Shown: piece after piece, positions 60,053 through 64,000 of the stretch
Numbering within the stretch: the first letter of the stretch is position 1
Layout: every line of letters starts with the position of its first letter
Origin: Bacteroidota bacterium
GTDB lineage: Bacteria > Bacteroidota > Ignavibacteria > Ignavibacteriales > Melioribacteraceae
Length of the DNA: 64,000 nucleotides
Direction of reading: 5' to 3'
Assembly: GCA_018818065.1 (NCBI GenBank)
Contig: JAHISV010000010.1
Location: 62,001 to 126,000, forward strand
The notes under the pieces: model-generated
Told to the model about the DNA's origin: nothing
The model's input: only the letters and a program-made list of their open reading frames with translations
Database searches by the model: none
Position numbers and translations under genes: made by a program

Positions 60053-61141
60053 ATGAAAGCATACAAGAATTTAGCTTATTCCCCAGTGGTTTCATACGAT
60101 GGGACTAACATAACATTTGATGCAGGGGTCGAGTCTGATAGATTCGATGACCCTGCGACAGTGGGAAGTTACATTGTTCTCATTTGGAATGAAACTCTAT
60201 ACCCTGATCCAAGTAAGATTAAGAACTGGAAGTCTTCAAATGATATAGACTACTTTCTTGTAACTTCTAAATCTGTAAGGGTATTAACAGGAACCGAATT
60301 ACAGGAAGGATCAACAACCAGTCTTTCGATTAAGGCTGATACCAATTATGGTGTAGCTCTAATTGTAAGTGAAGTCTTTATGGCTGACCTGGAAGCTGAA
60401 GTTGATGCGAATACAGATCATAAGAATTCAACTCATGCTCCGAGTGACGCGAATAATTACTCACATCCAGCGAGTCATTCACCTTCAGTCATAACTCAGG
60501 ACACAGATAATAGATTTGTGACTGATGCTGAAAAGTCTACCTGGAACGGTAAAGCTGCTGGTGATCATAATCACTCAACTGTTTATGAACCAAAGAACAC
60601 AAATATTCAAACTCACGTTGGATCTGCACACGCTCCGTCTGATGCTAATAACTATACACATCCAGCGAGTCATGCACCAAGTATTATTACCCAGGATTCA
60701 AGTAATAGGTTTACAACTGACACTGAAAAGTCAACGTGGAATGGCAAGGCTGATGCAAGTCACGATCACAAGAAGGCTGTCATTATCAAAGTATTTGATG
60801 ATGCTACTGACGTTGCAACAGGTGATGGCAAATACATATTTATGGTTCCATTAGAATTGAACGGAATGAATCTAGTTGATTGTGAAGCATTTGTAACAAC
60901 TGTTTCAAGCTCAGGTTTGCCAACGGTTCAGGTTAGGAATATTACAGATACACAAGATATGCTTTCTACCAGAATAACTATTGATGCAAGTGAAAACTCT
61001 TCTCTATCAGCAGTTACGGCTCCTGTTATAAACGCTTCTTATGATGACGTTTCAACAGGTGATTTTATTGCTATTGATGTCGATGTAGCTGGTACAGGTG
61101 CAAAAGGTTTAGGTGTAATATTATCATTCCAATTACCATAA
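60053..61141 (+). CDS. Tail fibre with two repeated HAPSDANNY modules, 362 aa
   Basis: A fibre-like protein with two near-identical 43-residue modules, each holding HAPSDANNY, HPASH, TQD-NRF-TD and EKSTWNGKA, 65 residues apart. The C-terminus is a beta domain (GDFIAIDVDVAGTGAKGLGV) of the type that binds receptors. Its start follows 3 bp after the previous stop. It probably forms a trimeric fibre for host recognition. Confidence 0.7.
   Translation: MKAYKNLAYSPVVSYDGTNITFDAGVESDRFDDPATVGSYIVLIWNETLYPDPSKIKNWKSSNDIDYFLVTSKSVRVLTGTELQEGSTTSLSIKADTNYGVALIVSEVFMADLEAEVDANTDHKNSTHAPSDANNYSHPASHSPSVITQDTDNRFVTDAEKSTWNGKAAGDHNHSTVYEPKNTNIQTHVGSAHAPSDANNYTHPASHAPSIITQDSSNRFTTDTEKSTWNGKADASHDHKKAVIIKVFDDATDVATGDGKYIFMVPLELNGMNLVDCEAFVTTVSSSGLPTVQVRNITDTQDMLSTRITIDASENSSLSAVTAPVINASYDDVSTGDFIAIDVDVAGTGAKGLGVILSFQLP
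60434..60756 (+). repeat. Internal 130-bp direct repeats of the tail-fibre gene
   Basis: Copy A at 60434-60561 and copy B at 60629-60756 encode the repeated HAPSDANNY module; a 195-bp period. Substitutions fall mostly in third codon positions, so both copies are under coding selection. Confidence 0.75.
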
Positions 61142-61151
61142 GGATATTAAG

Positions 61152-61349
61152 ATGGCTAAGAAGATTAAGCTGGAAAAAGAGAAAGTTGTTAAGGTAAAAG
61201 GTCGGGGTAAGTCTAAGAAAGGCAAGGACAAAATCCATGCCGAAGTGGATGGCAAGGACATCTACCTGTTCAATAAAGAACCAATGACAGATGAACGCAT
61301 TGAACGTAAACTAAATCAGTTGAGAGATAAAAATGTATTGCGATTATAA
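61152..61349 (+). CDS. Small basic phage protein, 65 aa
   Basis: Starts MAKKIKLEKEKVVKVKGRGK, very Lys-rich, ending LNQLRDKNVLRL. AAGGATATTAAG precedes it. Likely a fibre-associated or DNA-binding accessory; no family recognised. Confidence 0.5.
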   Translation: MAKKIKLEKEKVVKVKGRGKSKKGKDKIHAEVDGKDIYLFNKEPMTDERIERKLNQLRDKNVLRL

Positions 61350-61614
61350 AATAAACTCCATACTGGACGTAAATAGTATCACTCAGGATAATGCTGTTAT
61401 AGTTAACGCTTGTTTATATGAGGGTGATTATCAGGACATATTAAATGAAGAAACAGGCGAAACTGAAAATCAATATGTAAGAACATCAAGATTTTATGAG
61501 TTTGCTTTATGGTATGAAGATAGATCAATAATGTTGGCTGAAATTGAGGACGATTTGAAAGAAATTATTCAAACACAAAAGGGGAACAGGGATGTCATTG
61601 CTGAGTGTATATAG
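61333..61614 (+). CDS. Unknown phage protein, 93 aa
   Basis: ATG at 61333 overlaps the previous gene by 17 bp. Begins MYCDYKINSILDVNSITQDN; acidic C-terminal helix (LAEIEDDLKEIIQTQKGN). Shares a 23-bp overlap with the next gene. No family recognised. Confidence 0.5.
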   Translation: MYCDYKINSILDVNSITQDNAVIVNACLYEGDYQDILNEETGETENQYVRTSRFYEFALWYEDRSIMLAEIEDDLKEIIQTQKGNRDVIAECI

Positions 61615-62671
61615 AAGTTTGCGATTGAAGCGACACATTAAAAAGCATGGATCAAAAAACAAAGGATATTTCCAATGTTTCGATCAGAGAATAATTGATT
61701 GGCAGAAACAATTGATATGGTTGATTAATGCACCTGTAATAAAATATTGGTTCAGACATAAACTGCGGATTGACCAAGATGCTGAGTCAAAAGGAAAATA
61801 TATATCTGAAATAAAACCAGACAAATATATAATTGATAACGATGATGGTTCAAAAACAATGATTACTAGAACACACCACAAATATAGTAAGCGATTGTAT
61901 TATGGGTTTGCCCCTATATGGTGGGTTGTTCATTTTTTAGACTGGTTATTTATTGATAAGCATTTACCTGAATGGAGTTTTGGGTTTTACGACTTAACGC
62001 TATATTCAGAGACAACTTACGGTGGTTCTTATACTTGTGACGGCTATTATTTTTCGACCTCATCCAGTTCAGGACAATCTTGGTCTGCCTCACGGACTGA
62101 CACTGCTCTTGGCGACACTAATGCACTCTTTATACGTTGTGGGTATTACTGTGGGAGTGTAACCAATCAGTTTAGGTACTTATACAGAGGCGTTTTGACT
62201 TTTGATGTAAATTTGTACGGTAGCGCATACGTAGCTACATCGGCAATATTATCAGTTGCGGGACAATCAGCAGAGATAACATGGGACTATCCGCAAAATA
62301 TTACAGGTCATTATCCAGTTACATACAACGATTTAATTAACGATGGTTGTTACCTTGAAAATTTTGGAACGGTCAGATTCATGGCTTCTGATTGGGCACT
62401 ATCCGATTTTTCGATAGGTTCTTATAATGAGTGTGCCTTAAACTCGGCAGGTAAGGCTCATATGATCTCATCAAGAGTTATTTCTTTGGCGTTTAGATCA
62501 ACGCCTGATCTGGACAATTTTCAACCTAGCTGGGCGGCTTCTTATACAAAAGATCGTGTCATGTTTGATTCAGTAGATCAAACAGGTACGTCTTCAGACC
62601 CAAAACTGGTAGTAGTTTATGATCTTCCAGCAGTAGCAACATTTATTCCACAGACTATAAATATAATTTAA
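61592..62671 (+). CDS. Tail fibre / receptor-binding-like protein, 359 aa
   Basis: N-terminal basic region (LRLKRHIKKHGSKNKGYFQC) then YYGFAPIWWVVHFLDWLFID, an aromatic stretch, and a C-terminal beta domain with serine/glycine-rich segments (YYFSTSSSSGQSWSASRT, ending VYDLPAVATFIPQTI). The last 200 residues resemble DNRLRE-type jelly-roll domains used for carbohydrate binding. AGGGGAACAGGG precedes the ATG. Receptor binding is inferred. Confidence 0.5.
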   Translation: MSLLSVYRSLRLKRHIKKHGSKNKGYFQCFDQRIIDWQKQLIWLINAPVIKYWFRHKLRIDQDAESKGKYISEIKPDKYIIDNDDGSKTMITRTHHKYSKRLYYGFAPIWWVVHFLDWLFIDKHLPEWSFGFYDLTLYSETTYGGSYTCDGYYFSTSSSSGQSWSASRTDTALGDTNALFIRCGYYCGSVTNQFRYLYRGVLTFDVNLYGSAYVATSAILSVAGQSAEITWDYPQNITGHYPVTYNDLINDGCYLENFGTVRFMASDWALSDFSIGSYNECALNSAGKAHMISSRVISLAFRSTPDLDNFQPSWAASYTKDRVMFDSVDQTGTSSDPKLVVVYDLPAVATFIPQTINII

Positions 62672-62682
62672 GGATAACGATA

Positions 62683-62745
62683 TTGCAAACAGGTTTAAGA
62701 AACAGGCACTATAATCAATTCCTCAAATATTTCAAAGGGAACTAA
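62683..62745 (+). CDS. Possible micro-protein, 20 aa
   Basis: TTG start with AAGGATAACGATA upstream; reads MQTGLRNRHYNQFLKYFKGN. It fills the gap before the final gene and could be a real tiny phage protein or chance. Confidence 0.25.
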   Translation: MQTGLRNRHYNQFLKYFKGN

Positions 62746-62748
62746 CGA

Positions 62749-64000
62749 ATGTTAATTGGACGGGATATAGTTGGGTCTATAAGTAAATTTAATACAACTA
62801 AAGTATCTGCTGTATTCACTACTGTTCTAGTATTGTCAAGTTTTGCCATGACTCCCAGTACAAAGGCTCAAGGTACTACCACGAACCTGAATGTTAGCCT
62901 TCCAGTGACGAACGTTTCCCTGGCTACTGATATACTTTCAGCTACCAAAAACTTACAGATCATGTTACCTGGCTCAACTCCTAAATTGAGTACAAGTACG
63001 GATAAAGTTAATGCTCAAGTTACAGATGCAAATATCACGACTAAGGTAGTGATTAATATATCTACTGTTGGGCTTACTTATAATAATGCAGTAACAAGTC
63101 CTAAATTTATATCGAATATATCAACGGTTCTCATTTTGGGAACTCCGATCAATGTAACAGCAAAAGTATCAACTGATAGCTCTCCTGTTCTATTAGGTGC
63201 GAACGCTCCTATTACACAGACCACGTTGATTTCTAATGTTCTCTTTATCAGTACCAAAAGGTTGCAACTCAGTACACTTACTTTGTTACCAATATTAAGA
63301 ACTGATACGACAACTACCCTGGCACAAGTTACGTCATTGGTTAGTTCTGCAAGTCAGAAGACCGATGTTCCTACGCTTGCCCTTGGACTTACTGGGGCGA
63401 CTGTAACACCTAGAATATTGGGAATAGGGGTAACTGCTCAGTTAAGCGGAACACCAGCCACAATGCTACCTAAAGTTACGACCAGTAGTACTTTTGTCTC
63501 TGCTGCTACTGGTCCCGCTGTAACATCGTTCCGAGTTTGGCAACATATTGATGTCCCGACTATGAGCGTATCAATTAGTTCAGCGATTACAGGATCTAGA
63601 ATTACAAGAAGCACGACAATAGCTTCACTGGAAGCGACTTCATTAGAGCTGAATATGGAATTAACCATTCAATCTGATACTGTGGGCTTAGAAATAAGTG
63701 CTGGTGAAACAACTTTTTTCACTCCTGATTATACAGTGAATTGGGAGCAAGGTGGACCCGACTTTAAGGTAGGTGACTTACTCTTATCGTATAGGAAGGA
63801 TTTTGACGAGACAGCAACTCAGGTAGAAATGTACTGGGTCAAAGCAGAAGTAACAAGGATTGATACTGAGGGTGAGGCTGAAATAAGATTACTGGACGGT
63901 ACACTCTCATGGAAGGACTTTGAAGATAACTCAGATGGTATCGAATTCGTAAAGGTTGGGAATAAAACTGATGTTACCAGACAAGGATCAATACTCCTGA
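62749..64000 (+). CDS. Long Ser/Thr-rich tail-fibre or tail-tip protein, truncated by the window
   Basis: An open frame from the ATG at 62749 to the window end (417 codons, no stop). After a short hydrophobic start (VSAVFTTVLVLSSFAM then TKAQ), about 280 residues are Ser/Thr/Val-rich and low in aromatics, alternating strands like a beta-fibre. The C-terminal portion reads FKVGDLLLSYRKDF, YWVKAEVTRIDTEGEAEI, DGIEFVKVGNKTDVTRQGSI, the module that continues the tail-tip segment ending the 58501 gene. Function: probable distal tail. The full length is not visible. Confidence 0.65.
   Translation, partial: MLIGRDIVGSISKFNTTKVSAVFTTVLVLSSFAMTPSTKAQGTTTNLNVSLPVTNVSLATDILSATKNLQIMLPGSTPKLSTSTDKVNAQVTDANITTKVVINISTVGLTYNNAVTSPKFISNISTVLILGTPINVTAKVSTDSSPVLLGANAPITQTTLISNVLFISTKRLQLSTLTLLPILRTDTTTTLAQVTSLVSSASQKTDVPTLALGLTGATVTPRILGIGVTAQLSGTPATMLPKVTTSSTFVSAATGPAVTSFRVWQHIDVPTMSVSISSAITGSRITRSTTIASLEATSLELNMELTIQSDTVGLEISAGETTFFTPDYTVNWEQGGPDFKVGDLLLSYRKDFDETATQVEMYWVKAEVTRIDTEGEAEIRLLDGTLSWKDFEDNSDGIEFVKVGNKTDVTRQGSILL

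Noticed and set aside
61684..61881. Plus-strand fibre genes scanned for a diversity-generating retroelement (variable/template repeat pair)
   Set aside because: No A-biased near-repeat and no reverse transcriptase are visible in the window; the only repeats are the fibre modules, whose differences are mainly synonymous.
1..64000. CRISPR array
   Set aside because: No regularly spaced repeats with unique spacers; the visible repeats are two to three copies with irregular spacing.

Overview
The first 29.8 kb is chromosome of a FCB-group bacterium, most likely Ignavibacteriota or a Bacteroidota relative. The evidence is a PorD-type (DUF4835) type IX secretion gene, a PorV/PorQ-like barrel, DUF4249 lipoproteins paired with carboxypeptidase-regulatory-domain TonB receptors, and a Bacteroides-type serine palmitoyltransferase. 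All identifications rest on reading motifs and translated proteins; no database search was run.

Chromosome, left to right. 1-2.3 kb: PhoD-like phosphatase, a haem-motif lipoprotein and a DUF123 nuclease-like protein. 2.4-4.8 kb: serine palmitoyltransferase followed by a GNAT acyltransferase that is a good candidate for bacterial ceramide synthase. 4.8-10.5 kb: a secreted HEAT-cyclophilin protein, PorD, a PorQ-like barrel and a helix-hairpin-helix/outer-membrane protein. 10.7-17.9 kb: a carboxylic-acid cluster with an isocitrate/homoisocitrate-type dehydrogenase, a degenerate HD-domain protein, a fused aconitase that reads like fungal homoaconitase, a CitD-CitE fusion and CitF; the first genes are separated by a short interspersed repeat that also brackets a four-helix-bundle (S23-like) gene. 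18.1-29.4 kb, minus strand: two tandem copies of a triad (TonB receptor, DUF4249 lipoprotein, PEGA/propeller lipoprotein) plus a third PEGA/propeller copy.

A tRNA-Ser(GCU) at 29715-29803 marks the edge of a prophage that fills the rest of the window and runs off its right end. The first 240 bp after the tRNA carry direct repeats that look like integrase arm sites. No integrase or recognisable repressor lies in the window, so both are expected beyond 64 kb or are unrecognised.

The prophage has two arms diverging from a 662-bp non-coding control region (42.68-43.34 kb). The minus-strand early arm (30.1-42.7 kb) encodes a primase-helicase fusion, a Sak4-like ATPase with a candidate ssDNA-binding partner, a PD-(D/E)XK nuclease, a DUF4942 methyltransferase, a DUF932-like protein, a radical SAM protein and many small unknowns. 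The plus-strand late arm (43.3-64 kb) encodes candidate small terminase, TerL, portal, scaffold, capsid, adaptor, holin, muramidase, nozzle, fibre and tail-tip proteins, in a podovirus-like order. A GGAGTGCGA motif recurs just ahead of genes on both arms and looks like a phage-specific leader or translation signal.
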